Source: UBA2031 sp037189985 (GTDB lineage: Bacteria > Pseudomonadota > Gammaproteobacteria > Pseudomonadales > Moraxellaceae). Taken from it: 64,000 nucleotides of DNA. The DNA lies in the NCBI GenBank assembly GCA_037189985.1, contig JBBCJX010000017.1, positions 17,374 through 81,373 of the forward strand, read 5' to 3'. Position 1 is the stretch's first letter; every line of letters starts with the position of its first letter. A program made the position numbers and the translations under genes. Below the pieces are notes generated by a model. The model saw nothing but the letters and a program-made list of their open reading frames with translations, was not told the DNA's origin and searched no databases. Shown piece after piece: positions 8,020 to 16,757 of the stretch.

Positions 8020-9099
8020 ATGCAGACCCGCATCACCCGTCTTCTGGGTATCCAGCATCCCTTGTTCTGTCCCGGCATGACCTATGTCTCCAACGCAGAA
8101 CTTGTAGCCGCGGTCAGCAATGCCGGTGGCTTGGGGATACTGGCCGTGGGGCATCTCGATGAAGGAGAGACCCGTGCCGAAATCCGACGCGCACGTGCTC
8201 TGACGGACAAGCCTTTCGGGGTGGGTGTTGCGCTCATCATGCCGGGCGCCACACGCAATGCCGAGATCGCCATTGAAGAAAAGGTGTCCGTGATCAATTT
8301 TTCCCTGGGCAAGGGCGACTGGATCTGTGAGCGGGTGCATGCCTATGGCGGCCATGTCATTGCGACGGTGGTGAATGCAAAGCATGCGAAGGCCGCTGAA
8401 CGGGCAGGTGTTGATGCGCTGCTGGTAACGGGGCATGAGGCAGCAGCCCATGGTGGCGATGTGACTTCGCTGGTTCTGGTACCTGCCATCCGCCAGGTGA
8501 CGCAGCTGCCCATCATTGCCACCGGTGGCTTCGGTACGGGAGGAGGCCTGGTGGCAGCACTGGCACTGGGGGCAGATGCCGTTGCAATGGGTACCCGCTT
8601 TGCGACTTCGCGTGAAAGCCCGGTACATGCCGACACCAAAAAACTCATTGTTGAAAAGACAGAGAGCGAGACACTCTATTCTGCCAATTTTGACGGCATG
8701 CCTTGCCGGGTGATGAAGACGCCGATTGCCGAAAAGCGTATGGCCAAGCCATTGACCCTGTGGCGTGCACTCTTCCGTGCACTGGCGGCTGCCCGGGAAA
8801 GTGGCCGCCCCCTGACCGGGCTTTTGAAAGAAGTGATGCAGCAAGGCTTGGTCAATACATTGAAGCTGGCATATTTCGGTGCGGCCACCACAGAAATCCG
8901 TCATGCCATCATTGACGGGGATCATGTCAAGGGTGTGCAACTGATAGGACAGGCGCAGGGACTCATACACGACGTGCCTGACGTCAAAACGATCATTCAT
9001 CGCGTGCTGGCAGAGGCAGATACGGCTTTGGCAGATGTGAATGCCCTGGCCGGCAAGCCGGGCGTGACAGCTGGTAAGACAGCAGGAGTGGAAGCATGA
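8020..9099 (+). CDS. Nitronate monooxygenase (2-nitropropane dioxygenase) family flavoprotein
   Basis: 359 residues. ATG 8020 begins the TIM-barrel-like fold (RITRLLGIQHPLFCPGMTYV), with AVSNAGGLGILAVGHL, the active-site region LLVTGHEAAAHGGDV and the FMN phosphate loop IIATGGFGTGGGLVAALALG followed by GADAVAMGTRF. The family oxidises alkyl nitronates using FMN, but many members serve as 2-enoyl reductase-like or unassigned flavoproteins near fatty-acid genes. The His of the TGHEAGGH-type motif is present. The gene overlaps the nitroreductase start by ATGA and forms a three-gene operon with a thioesterase, divergent from the acyl-CoA dehydrogenase pair, which suggests a shared acyl-CoA context. 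Confidence 0.9.
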   Translation: MQTRITRLLGIQHPLFCPGMTYVSNAELVAAVSNAGGLGILAVGHLDEGETRAEIRRARALTDKPFGVGVALIMPGATRNAEIAIEEKVSVINFSLGKGDWICERVHAYGGHVIATVVNAKHAKAAERAGVDALLVTGHEAAAHGGDVTSLVLVPAIRQVTQLPIIATGGFGTGGGLVAALALGADAVAMGTRFATSRESPVHADTKKLIVEKTESETLYSANFDGMPCRVMKTPIAEKRMAKPLTLWRALFRALAAARESGRPLTGLLKEVMQQGLVNTLKLAYFGAATTEIRHAIIDGDHVKGVQLIGQAQGLIHDVPDVKTIIHRVLAEADTALADVNALAGKPGVTAGKTAGVEA

Positions 9100-9656
9100 A
9101 TATTGCCGATATCATCCAGACACGTACTTCGCAGGCAAAGCTGGTGGCGCCAGCACCTGATGCAGACGTACTGGAAGAGGCTTTTGCCTGTGCCTTGCGG
9201 GCGCCGGATCACCGTGTCCTGCGCCCTTGGCGTTATCTCTTGATCGAAGGTGAGGGTTTGGAAAAACTTGGCCAACTTTTTGTCGATGTCATGCGCAAGG
9301 ACAATCCCGCACTGGACGAGCAGGAGTCCGAGCGCTTGCGCAAGATGCCCTTGCGTGCGCCGATGATCGTGGTGGCGATTACATCACATCATGACGATCC
9401 CAAGGTTCCCCATGAAGAACAGGTGCTTTCCACAGGGGCAGGTATCCAGAATTTCCTGCTTGCCCTGCATGCGAGGGGCTTTGGCAGCATGTGGCGCAGT
9501 GGGCCACTGGCGGAGCATGCCGGTGTGAAGGCCGGCCTCGGATTGTCTGCCAATGAAAGTATTGCCGGCTTTTTGTATGTCGGAACAGCCACCAGCGAAG
9601 CGCGTAAACCTGCCTTGCTCCCTATTGGTGACTTTGTCTCCAAGTGGCCGGCGTGA
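9096..9656 (+). CDS. Nitroreductase family protein (YdjA-like)
   Basis: 186 residues starting in a four-base ATGA overlap with the nitronate monooxygenase gene. The fold is recognisable from the FMN-binding N-terminus (IIQTRTSQAKL), the ALRAPDHRVLRPWRYLLIEG segment typical of YdjA-type short nitroreductases, IVVAITSHHDDPKVPHEEQV, and GAGIQNFLLALHARGFGSMW. These proteins use NAD(P)H and FMN to reduce nitro compounds, quinones or similar acceptors; the natural substrate here is unknown. Translation is probably coupled to both neighbours. Confidence 0.9.
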   Translation: MNIADIIQTRTSQAKLVAPAPDADVLEEAFACALRAPDHRVLRPWRYLLIEGEGLEKLGQLFVDVMRKDNPALDEQESERLRKMPLRAPMIVVAITSHHDDPKVPHEEQVLSTGAGIQNFLLALHARGFGSMWRSGPLAEHAGVKAGLGLSANESIAGFLYVGTATSEARKPALLPIGDFVSKWPA

Positions 9657-10114
9657 GCGCTTTTGAGGCAGCAGCCCAAAGTCTTATTGCCCGGGTGCAC
9701 AAGGAAATTCCACTGACGCAGGCCATGCAGCTTGCCCTTGAAAGCCATGATGGAAGTACGCTGAAACTCAAGGTTCCGCTGGCTCCGAACATCAATGACA
9801 AGGGAACAGCTTTTGCTGGCAGCATTTCGGCCTTGGGCAATATCACGGGCTGGAGTCTCTTGATGCTCTGGAGTGCACGTGAGTTTGCGCCATGCCGTGT
9901 CGCCATTGCTGATGCCCACTTTTCTTTCAAGCGGCCACTTCGTAGTGACTTCCATTCAATGGTGAGTTTGCCCTCTGGCGAGGTATGTCGGCAGTTGCTT
10001 GAAAGTCTGCAGAAGAAGGGGAGGGGCAAGGTTGATCTTCATATCAGCCTTGCCGATGCAGAGGGCAAGGCTGTTGTACTTGAGGCTCAGTACGCCGTCT
10101 GGCAGGAGAAATGA
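9653..10114 (+). CDS. Hot-dog fold thioesterase, YiiD C-terminal domain type
   Basis: About 153 residues. A GTG at 9653 overlaps the upstream stop as GTGA; a GTG at 9644 is also possible. The middle holds VPLAPNINDKGTAFAGSISA, the characteristic N-x-K-GTAFGGS substrate/catalytic loop of the YiiD_C thioesterase family, followed by LMLWSAREFAPCRVAIADAH. Such proteins hydrolyse acyl-CoA or acyl-ACP thioesters, consistent with its place beside acyl-CoA dehydrogenases. It ends the operon at a strong terminator. Confidence 0.85.
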   Translation: MSAFEAAAQSLIARVHKEIPLTQAMQLALESHDGSTLKLKVPLAPNINDKGTAFAGSISALGNITGWSLLMLWSAREFAPCRVAIADAHFSFKRPLRSDFHSMVSLPSGEVCRQLLESLQKKGRGKVDLHISLADAEGKAVVLEAQYAVWQEK

Positions 10115-10143
10115 AAAAGACCGGCTTATAGCCGGTCTTTTTT
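10114..10143. terminator. Bidirectional terminator
   Basis: AAAAAGACCGGC, loop TTATA, GCCGGTCTTTTTTT. It closes the thioesterase operon and the convergent lipoprotein gene. Confidence 0.9.
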
Positions 10144-10151
10144 TATACGTA

Positions 10152-10625
10152 TCATGCGCTGCTTGCTGCCGGTTTGGGTGGAGCATGTGCAGCTTGCCTG
10201 CAAGCGAGTTCGGCAGCTTTCAGGCTGGCCCGCAGTTCGGCGACCTTCGTGCTTTCTATTCGGAGTATCGAGTGTTGCTGCTCAACGGCAGAGTGGCTGC
10301 CGTGTCCATTGTTTGTGCCTGCATGAAGTCGTCTGAGCTGACGTTCAGCCTTCTGGCGATTGCTTTCTGCGCGAGCAAGCTCTGCACGTATCACCGAGAT
10401 GGCTGCACGCTGGCTGTTGTCCGTTTCGGCTGGATTGTCCTGCGCCAACGCATGCAGGTCTTGGGGTAAGGCATTGTTGCCCGAGCTGGCCAGAAATTGC
10501 CCCTCTAGCGAGGGCGCCAGTCGGACCAGGTTGATTTCGCCCGTTCCCTGATACCGCATCAGCAGTGTTTCGCCACTGCAGCCAGCCAAGAGCAGAGGCA
10601 GGGCAATCAGGCAATGTCTTTTCAT
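10152..10625 (-). CDS. Small lipoprotein with coiled-coil tail
   Basis: 157 residues from ATG 10625; an upstream in-frame ATG (10649) would add eight residues before the signal. It starts MKRHCLIALPLLLAGCSGE, a lipoprotein signal with lipobox LAGC, so it should be lipid-anchored. After TLLMRYQGTGEINLVRLAPS comes a charged helical region, RAELARAESNRQKAERQLRR, and later KVAELRASLKAAELACRQA, likely coiled coil. The end is Pro/Ala-rich. No known family recognised. It lies 29 bases downstream of the TetR gene on the same strand and may be co-transcribed. Confidence 0.75.
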   Translation of the reverse strand: MKRHCLIALPLLLAGCSGETLLMRYQGTGEINLVRLAPSLEGQFLASSGNNALPQDLHALAQDNPAETDNSQRAAISVIRAELARAESNRQKAERQLRRLHAGTNNGHGSHSAVEQQHSILRIESTKVAELRASLKAAELACRQAAHAPPKPAASSA

Positions 10626-10654
10626 GATGCAGATTTTCCTTCCTTGCATGACGA

Positions 10655-11314
10655 TCAGGTCGTTTTTCCTGCCGTAAGTCCGGCAAGACTGAACTGCACG
10701 ATGTGTTCGGCCAATTCGTTTATTTCATCTTCCGTGTGCGGAATCTTCACGCCAAGGCGCGTGAGCATGGGTTCGGCCATGCCATAGTGGAAGCATTGGC
10801 ACACCACGCTGACGCTGAAGCGGTTCAGTTCGTCGTTGCTGGCTTCCCGGCCCAGCACGGCGCCTACCACCGATTTCATGATGCCGAACTGGTTGTTCAC
10901 GATTTCCTTGACGAGATAGTCCAGTGCTTCGGTGGGCTCCACGAATTCCCGTACACATATCTTGAGACGATGGTCTTCATTGGTGGTCAGTACCCGCCGC
11001 AGGAGGTTGTGTACCAGCCAGTGCAGGCGTATGGCCGGGGCCTCATTGCGAACAGCCTCGGTTTCCAGAGGGTAAGTGTCGTTGATTTCCTCGGCCTGCT
11101 TCTTGATGACGGCCTGGTAGAGGCCCATCTTGCTGCCGAAGTGATAGTTGATGGCGGAGACATTGGCCTTGGCCTTGTCCGCGATGTCACGGGTACGCGC
11201 ATTTTCGAAGCCGATGCTGGCAAACAGCGGGGCAGCAGCTTCTATCAGGGCGGCTCGGGTCGCTGCGCTGGAATCTGTACCAACAGATGAAAGGGGGCGA
11301 ATGCGATACATCAA
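10655..11314 (-). CDS. TetR-family regulator, CecR (YbiH)-like
   Basis: 219 residues; ATG at 11314 or 11311. The N-terminal TetR helix-turn-helix is clear: LIEAAAPLFASIGFENARTR, then DIADKAKANVSAINYHFGSK. The C-terminal domain (ICVREFVEPTEALDYLVKEI followed by VNNQFGIMKSVVGAVLG) resembles the CecR_C/DUF1956 domain. In E. coli CecR controls export genes such as ybhGFSR. Here the gene is divergent from a TetR-adaptor-RND operon with operator-like palindromes between them, so it may be cross-regulated with efflux. It is followed by a lipoprotein gene. Confidence 0.88.
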   Translation of the reverse strand: MMYRIRPLSSVGTDSSAATRAALIEAAAPLFASIGFENARTRDIADKAKANVSAINYHFGSKMGLYQAVIKKQAEEINDTYPLETEAVRNEAPAIRLHWLVHNLLRRVLTTNEDHRLKICVREFVEPTEALDYLVKEIVNNQFGIMKSVVGAVLGREASNDELNRFSVSVVCQCFHYGMAEPMLTRLGVKIPHTEDEINELAEHIVQFSLAGLTAGKTT

Positions 11315-11418
11315 GGGCTCCTTCCCGTATCAAGGGCGGGCTGGGTGCTGGAAAAATGTACGATTAAATCGACTGTTTCAATCTATTGATTTGGCTTGCT
11401 GCCGGCAAGCAGTGTTTG

Positions 11419-11467
11419 TGACCGAATGGTCAATACCGGCCCGTATGTACACATACTGACCGGTATG
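11419..11467. promoter_or_regulatory. Two operator-like palindromes between divergent TetR genes
   Basis: TGACCGAATGGTCA (11419-11432) is a perfect 5-4-5 inverted repeat. CATACTGACCGGTATG (11452-11467) is CATAC-N6-GTATG. Both share GACCG/CGGTC elements and lie in the gap between the CecR-like gene and the TetR gene of the RND operon. TetR proteins bind such sites, so autoregulation is likely. Which protein binds which site is unknown. Confidence 0.6.
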
Positions 11468-11503
11468 CTAGAAAGGCGTCACTTTGTCCAAGAACTGCCT
11501 TTC

Positions 11504-12307
11504 ATGCGTGAAAAACTGCTGGCTGCGCTGAGGGAGTCTGCTCGTCTCTCCAGTCCTGAGCTTCCCTCCATAGAGGCAGTGGCCGAACAGGCGGGTGTTA
11601 CCGTCGCGCAAGTTCGTGAGCATCTGGGGTCGCCCGACAATTTTCAGGCACTGCTTTCCTGGCAGGCGCCTGCCCATGAAACCCGTGAACGCATCATTGC
11701 CAGCGCGGCCCGTGTATTCGGCCGCAAAGGGTTCCAGCGTGCCTCTCTGGATGCTGTAGCTGCTGATGCCGGCATGACCAAGGGCGCGATCTACTGGCAC
11801 TTCAAGAGCAAGAACGATCTTTTCTTTGCCATGCTGGACCAGCGTTTCCGGCGTGATACCGGGCCATTGCAGGGTGATCTCGACGCGCTTATCAGCAGCA
11901 AGGGCGATGTTCTTGCCGGTCTTACGCGCATGTTTTCTGCCGGAGTGCAGCGCTGTGTCGATGATCCTGAATGGGCTCATCTCTATCTGGAGTGCCTGAG
12001 CCTGGGCCGGGATGAGGATGTGCGGGAGCGCCTCTCGGCATTTTATGACCAGGTCTGGAAAGTCTCTGCCGGTTTTACTCAGGAGCTTCAGGTCAACAAT
12101 CTGATCAACGCGGATATTGATCCCGAGATCGCTGCCATTTTCTGGGGTTCCCTGTTTGACGGGCTCGTCCTGGCTTGGCTCATCAAGGGGAATGACCAGT
12201 TTGATCTGCAACAGCTTTTACCCCGGATTTTCGGCATGGTCTGGCAGGGCATGGCGCCTGCCTCCGTGCCTGATGGCAATTTCGCTGAGGAGAAGAAGAA
12301 AACATGA
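11504..12307 (+). CDS. TetR-family efflux regulator with an extra N-terminal HTH-like region
   Basis: About 267 residues from ATG 11504; ATG 11465 is an alternative, but it overlaps a likely operator and has no Shine-Dalgarno. The usual TetR DNA-binding domain starts unusually late, at ETRERIIASAARVFGRKGFQ followed by DAVAADAGMTKGAIYWHFKS, an AcrR/TtgR-like signature. Before it is about 60 residues that look like a second, degenerate HTH: SIEAVAEQAGVTVAQVREHL followed by GSPDNFQALLSW. The C-terminal region (DPEWAHLYLECLSLGRDEDV) is the usual ligand/dimer domain. The gene overlaps the membrane-fusion adaptor by ATGA, so it is the operon's first gene and probably its repressor. Confidence 0.88.
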   Translation: MREKLLAALRESARLSSPELPSIEAVAEQAGVTVAQVREHLGSPDNFQALLSWQAPAHETRERIIASAARVFGRKGFQRASLDAVAADAGMTKGAIYWHFKSKNDLFFAMLDQRFRRDTGPLQGDLDALISSKGDVLAGLTRMFSAGVQRCVDDPEWAHLYLECLSLGRDEDVRERLSAFYDQVWKVSAGFTQELQVNNLINADIDPEIAAIFWGSLFDGLVLAWLIKGNDQFDLQQLLPRIFGMVWQGMAPASVPDGNFAEEKKKT

Positions 12308-13437
12308 AGCGTCCCCCTTCGTTGAAAAATTCGCTGCGCTATTCCGTGCTGCTGTCTGCCGTCATGGTGGCACTAGGGCTTTCTGCTTGCGGTGAAGGCA
12401 AGGCGCCTGATAGTGCAGCATCAGCCGAAACAGCAGCCTCGCTTGAGCTGGCAAAGGTTGATGTGGTGCAGGTAAAGAAAGCGACCCTTTCCGGTGGGCT
12501 ACCGGTTTCCGGCACTCTGCAGCCTGTGTCGCTGACCACTGTGCAGTCCCGCGTGGCTGCGGAAGTGAACGAGGTTCTGGTGAGGGAGGGCATGCGCGTG
12601 CAGAAGGGCCAGCTTCTGGCGCATCTTGGTACCTTGGACCTGAATGCCCGCCTCAAGCAGGCCCAGGCCAGCCTGGCTGCGGCAAAGGTCGAAGCCACGC
12701 TGGCACGTGCCCTGGTTGACCGTAATCGTCAGCTCTACGAGAAGAATTATTTCTCTGAAATCGACTTCCAGAAGAGTGTTGGTGAAGCCGAGGCTCGTGA
12801 AGAAAACGTGCGTGCCCAGCAAGCATTGGTTGACATTGCCCGCAAGGCTGAAGGCGATGCCAGTGTGCGTTCGCCCATCAATGGCATCGTGGCCAAGCGG
12901 TATGTCGAGCCGGGCAGCAGCATTGCCGTGGATGGCCGGCTTTTCGATATTGTGGACCTGACACAAATGGAGTTGTCCGTACCTGTACCTGCCACTGAAA
13001 TTGCTTTGGTGAAGGTGGGCCAAGCCGTGGCATTCACGGTGAGTGGCTTTGGTGATCGCAAGTTCGAAGGCAAGGTAGTGCGCATCAACCCCGTTGCGGA
13101 TGCCGGGACGCGTGCCATCAGCGTCTATGTCCGTGTTGAAAATGGCGGGCTTGATCTCAAGGGGGGCATGTTCGCCCGTGGCGAAATATCCGTGGGGGCA
13201 AGCGGGGAGGCTTTGACGGTGCCGCTGGAGGCGCTGCATGCCGGCACGGCCGATGAGCCTTCCTGGGTACTGGTGCTGCGTGATGGAAAGCTGGAAAAGC
13301 GCTCGCTGGAAACCGGAAGCCGTGACGAGCGTAACAACCGGATCGTTGTGAGCTCCGGACTTGAGGATGGCGATATCGTGGTGGTGGCACGATTGACGGA
13401 AAAGGCGGTGGGGCAGTCAGCCCGCTTGAGTGAATGA
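12304..13437 (+). CDS. RND efflux periplasmic adaptor (membrane fusion protein), lipoprotein
   Basis: 377 residues, starting in a four-base overlap with the TetR gene. An N-terminal lipoprotein signal ends in lipobox LSAC. The lipoyl half-motif AAEVNEVLVREGMRVQKGQL, the alpha-hairpin (ARALVDRNRQLYEKNYFSEI), the second lipoyl half SVRSPINGIVAKRYVEPGS and the beta-barrel segment TRAISVYVRVENGGLDLKGG are all in order. It links the RND pump to an outer-membrane channel. No outer-membrane factor gene follows, so the pump must borrow a TolC/OprM-type channel from elsewhere. Confidence 0.94.
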   Translation: MKRPPSLKNSLRYSVLLSAVMVALGLSACGEGKAPDSAASAETAASLELAKVDVVQVKKATLSGGLPVSGTLQPVSLTTVQSRVAAEVNEVLVREGMRVQKGQLLAHLGTLDLNARLKQAQASLAAAKVEATLARALVDRNRQLYEKNYFSEIDFQKSVGEAEAREENVRAQQALVDIARKAEGDASVRSPINGIVAKRYVEPGSSIAVDGRLFDIVDLTQMELSVPVPATEIALVKVGQAVAFTVSGFGDRKFEGKVVRINPVADAGTRAISVYVRVENGGLDLKGGMFARGEISVGASGEALTVPLEALHAGTADEPSWVLVLRDGKLEKRSLETGSRDERNNRIVVSSGLEDGDIVVVARLTEKAVGQSARLSE

Positions 13438-13527
13438 GTCCAGAGCGGTCATGAGAACGGGCGCGATGGCTTTGTGAAAATGAAAGTCTTGCGCCGATAA
13501 AGATAACGAACCGGAACGATCAGGATC

Positions 13528-16500
13528 ATGTGGCTTACCCGCGTCAGTATCAATAATCCCGTCTTTGCCGCCATGATGATGATGGGGCTAATGGTCTTCG
13601 GGCTTTTCGCCTATCGCGACCTGGGTGTCGAGGAGTTTCCCGACATCAATTTCCCCTTTGTCGTGGTGACAACTCCTTATCCGGGCGCTTCACCTGAAGT
13701 GGTGGAGTCGGATGTCACGCGCAAACTGGAAGACTCCATCAACACGATTGCTGGTGTGAAGCAGGTTTTTTCCTATTCGTTTGAAGGACGCTCGATGGTT
13801 TTCATCGAGTTCTTCCTGGATGTTCCGGTAGCCACGGCCGTACAGGATGTGCGTGACAAGGTGGCAACCGTAAAGGCGGAGTTCCGGGACGAGGTCAAGG
13901 ACCCCATCATCGAACGCTTCAATCCGTCTGCCATGCCAGTGCTGTCTTATGCCTTCACTTCGGACACACTGAGCCCGCGTGAAATCTCCACGTATGTTGA
14001 TCAGCGCATCCGCAAGCGTTTCCAGACGGTGACGGGTGTGGGTAAGGTTGACATTATTGGCGCCATCAATCGTGAAATACGTGTGTATGTGAAGCCCGAC
14101 CAGCTGCGTGCCTACAATGTAGGTGTGGATCAGGTCGTGAACACGCTACGTGCGGAGAATCAGGAGTTGCCAGCGGGATCGGTCAGCTCTGACCAGTCCG
14201 AGCTGATTGTCCAGATCAAGGGGCGCCTGGAAAAGCCGGCTGATTTCCGTCGCCTGATCGTGGCCCAGCGTGCAGGTGGCCCGGTTTATCTGGAGCAGGT
14301 GGCTGATGTCGTGGATGGTGAGCAGGAGCTTGAGTCCATGGCCTTGGTCAACGGCCGTCGTGCTGTTTCACTCGATGTGGTCAAGACTTCTGATGCCAAC
14401 ACCATCAAAGTGGTGGACGATGCGCGCGAAGTCGCGGAAGAAGTCAGGAAGTCATTGCCACCCGGCATGGAAATGGTGGTTGTGGCCGATAGCTCCAAGT
14501 CCATCCGCAATTCCTTGCAGGACGTACAGAAGACACTGATCGAAGGTGCCATCCTCGCTGTTCTCATCGTTTTCCTCTTTCTGGGTTCTTGGCGCTCCAC
14601 GGTCATTACTGGCCTGACCTTGCCGATTGCACTGCTGGGAACGATTGCCGGTGTCTATTTCTTTGGCTTCACCATCAATCTCATGACATTGATGGCCTTG
14701 TCTCTTTGTATCGGTCTCCTCGTCGATGACGCCATCGTCGTGCGTGAAAATATCGTGCGCCACAATGCCATGGGCAAGAACCATCGGGATTCGGCACTGG
14801 ATGGCACCAAGGAAATCGGCCTTGCCGTTCTGGCCACCACCCTGACTATCGTGGCCGTTTTCCTGCCGGTGGCCTTCATGGGTGGCATCATCGGAAAATT
14901 CTTCTTTCAGTTCGGTGTGACCGTCGCCACGGCGGTGTTGTTGTCGATGTTCGTGAGTTTCACCCTGGACCCGATGCTGTCCTCCATCTGGTTCGATCCG
15001 GATACGCATGGTCGCAAGAAGACATCCTGGCTGGGCAGGGGGCTGGACTGGTTCTCAGATCGCCTGGAAAAGCTGGGTGATACCTATGTGGACGTGATCG
15101 GCTGGGCCCTGCGCCATCGCCGCATTACGCTGGGCATTGCATTTGCGTCATTGGTCGGTGCTTTCATTCTGGCATCACGTATTGGCGGGGAGTTCGTGCC
15201 TGAGCCGGATCTTTCCGAGATCAGTGTTCGTTTTGAAGCAGCATCGGGCTCTGCGCTGGAATATACGGAGCAGAAAGTAGAACAGGTAACGAAGATCATC
15301 CGTGAATATCCGGAGGTCATCGCCACTTATGCCACCATCAACAGCGGCATGGATACCGGCAAGGAGCGGGCGGGTATCCGCGTGACACTCAAGCCCAAGT
15401 CCGAGCGTACGATGAGCCAGAAGCAACTGGTCATCGAGATACGGAATCGCCTGCAGAAGGTGGCAGGAATCAAGATCACATCGGTGGCTGCCGCTGCCGA
15501 GTCCGTGAATGGCGGGCAAAAACCCATCATTCTTTCCGTGCAGGGGCCTGATCTTGATGTGCTGCAGAAAATATCGGACGAGATGGTGGAAGGAATGCAG
15601 AAGATTCCCGGGCTTGTCGATGTCCGTACTTCATTGACCGACCCCAAGCCGACGCTGGCAGTGGATGTTGATCGTGATCAGGCGGCCAGTCTTGGCTTGT
15701 CGGTCGCACAGATAGGCATTGCCTTGCGTCCCTTGCTGGCGGGTGACGATGTCACGACCTGGCAGGATGCACAGGGTGAGAACTACGACGTTACCGTGCA
15801 GTTGCCGCGTGCAGAGCGCTATCGTGCTTCTGATCTTGGCAGCATCTATCTTGCCAGTGCCTATACGGATGCGAGTGGAGCACCGAACATGGTGCCGCTG
15901 ACGCAGGTGGCGGCAATCACGGAGACAACGGGTGCTTCTCAGATCAACCGTCGCAACCTTTTCCGTGAAGTGATGATTGATGCCAATGTGAGCGGGCGTC
16001 CTGCCGGTGATATTGGTGCAGACATCAAGCGCTTGCAGGATTCCATGAAGTTGCCGCCGGGCTATCGTTTCCAGACTGAAGGCTCCAACAAGGACATGGA
16101 GGAGTCCATTGGCTATGCCGTCACGGCATTGATGATGGCGGTGATTTTCATCTACATGGTGCTGGGATCCCAGTTCAACAGCTTCATCCTGCCGATTTCC
16201 ATCATGACTTCCTTGCCTTTGTCACTGATCGGCGTGCTGCTGGCCCTGTTTGCCTTTGGCAGCACATTGAATATTTTCTCCATCATCGGTGTGATCATGT
16301 TGATGGGGCTGGTGACCAAGAATGCCATTCTGCTGGTGGACTTCATCAAGGTGGCCGTGGCGAATGGCGAGGAACGAACTGCGGCCATCAAGAATGCGGG
16401 CCGTACGCGTTTGCGTCCCATCCTGATGACGACTGCCGCCATGATCATGGGCATGGTGCCTCTGGCAATGGGGCTGGGTGACGGTGCCGAGCAGCGTGCG

Positions 16501-16647
16501 CCCATGGCTCATGCCATCATTGGTGGATTGATCACGTCGACGCTGCTGACCCTGATCGTGGTGCCTGTGGTTTACACCTATCTGGACGATATCCGCATGA
16601 TTGTCGGTCGCTGGTTCAAGGGCCGGGAGGGAGAGAGCAAATCCTGA
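13528..16647 (+). CDS. RND-family efflux transporter (HAE1/AcrB-MexF type)
   Basis: 1039 residues, normal for the family. It begins MWLTRVSINNPVFAAMMMMG with the first membrane helix. The proton-relay acids are present in TM4 (GLLVDDAIVVRENIV, Asp-Asp) and the TM10 Lys in MGLVTKNAILLVDFIK. Two large periplasmic loops follow TM1 and TM7, as expected. Conserved pore-domain text includes TPYPGASPEVVESDVTRKLE and GTKEIGLAVLATTLTIVAVF. It would export drugs, solvents or metabolites using proton motive force, with the adaptor encoded 90 bases upstream. Substrate range is not predictable. Confidence 0.96.
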   Translation: MWLTRVSINNPVFAAMMMMGLMVFGLFAYRDLGVEEFPDINFPFVVVTTPYPGASPEVVESDVTRKLEDSINTIAGVKQVFSYSFEGRSMVFIEFFLDVPVATAVQDVRDKVATVKAEFRDEVKDPIIERFNPSAMPVLSYAFTSDTLSPREISTYVDQRIRKRFQTVTGVGKVDIIGAINREIRVYVKPDQLRAYNVGVDQVVNTLRAENQELPAGSVSSDQSELIVQIKGRLEKPADFRRLIVAQRAGGPVYLEQVADVVDGEQELESMALVNGRRAVSLDVVKTSDANTIKVVDDAREVAEEVRKSLPPGMEMVVVADSSKSIRNSLQDVQKTLIEGAILAVLIVFLFLGSWRSTVITGLTLPIALLGTIAGVYFFGFTINLMTLMALSLCIGLLVDDAIVVRENIVRHNAMGKNHRDSALDGTKEIGLAVLATTLTIVAVFLPVAFMGGIIGKFFFQFGVTVATAVLLSMFVSFTLDPMLSSIWFDPDTHGRKKTSWLGRGLDWFSDRLEKLGDTYVDVIGWALRHRRITLGIAFASLVGAFILASRIGGEFVPEPDLSEISVRFEAASGSALEYTEQKVEQVTKIIREYPEVIATYATINSGMDTGKERAGIRVTLKPKSERTMSQKQLVIEIRNRLQKVAGIKITSVAAAAESVNGGQKPIILSVQGPDLDVLQKISDEMVEGMQKIPGLVDVRTSLTDPKPTLAVDVDRDQAASLGLSVAQIGIALRPLLAGDDVTTWQDAQGENYDVTVQLPRAERYRASDLGSIYLASAYTDASGAPNMVPLTQVAAITETTGASQINRRNLFREVMIDANVSGRPAGDIGADIKRLQDSMKLPPGYRFQTEGSNKDMEESIGYAVTALMMAVIFIYMVLGSQFNSFILPISIMTSLPLSLIGVLLALFAFGSTLNIFSIIGVIMLMGLVTKNAILLVDFIKVAVANGEERTAAIKNAGRTRLRPILMTTAAMIMGMVPLAMGLGDGAEQRAPMAHAIIGGLITSTLLTLIVVPVVYTYLDDIRMIVGRWFKGREGESKS

Positions 16648-16666
16648 CAGGCTTCTGTACGAGGGC

Positions 16667-16701
16667 AAAAAAAATCCCCCGGATTTGCGGGGGATTTTTT
16701 T
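16667..16701 (+). terminator. Terminator of the RND operon
   Basis: A-run, AATCCCCCG, short loop, CGGGGGATTTTTTT. It is nearly symmetrical and also serves the convergent small gene at 16758-16928. Confidence 0.9.
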
Positions 16702-16757
16702 GACGCCGTATCGATTGCAGTGCTATCTGCAACGGTGTTGCCAGTCAGCAGCTACGA

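Noticed and set aside
7768..9000. 410-codon minus-strand frame
   Set aside because: It is antisense to the nitronate monooxygenase gene, which has clear family motifs.
12499..13239. 246-codon minus-strand frame over the RND adaptor
   Set aside because: Antisense to the adaptor with lipobox and lipoyl motifs.
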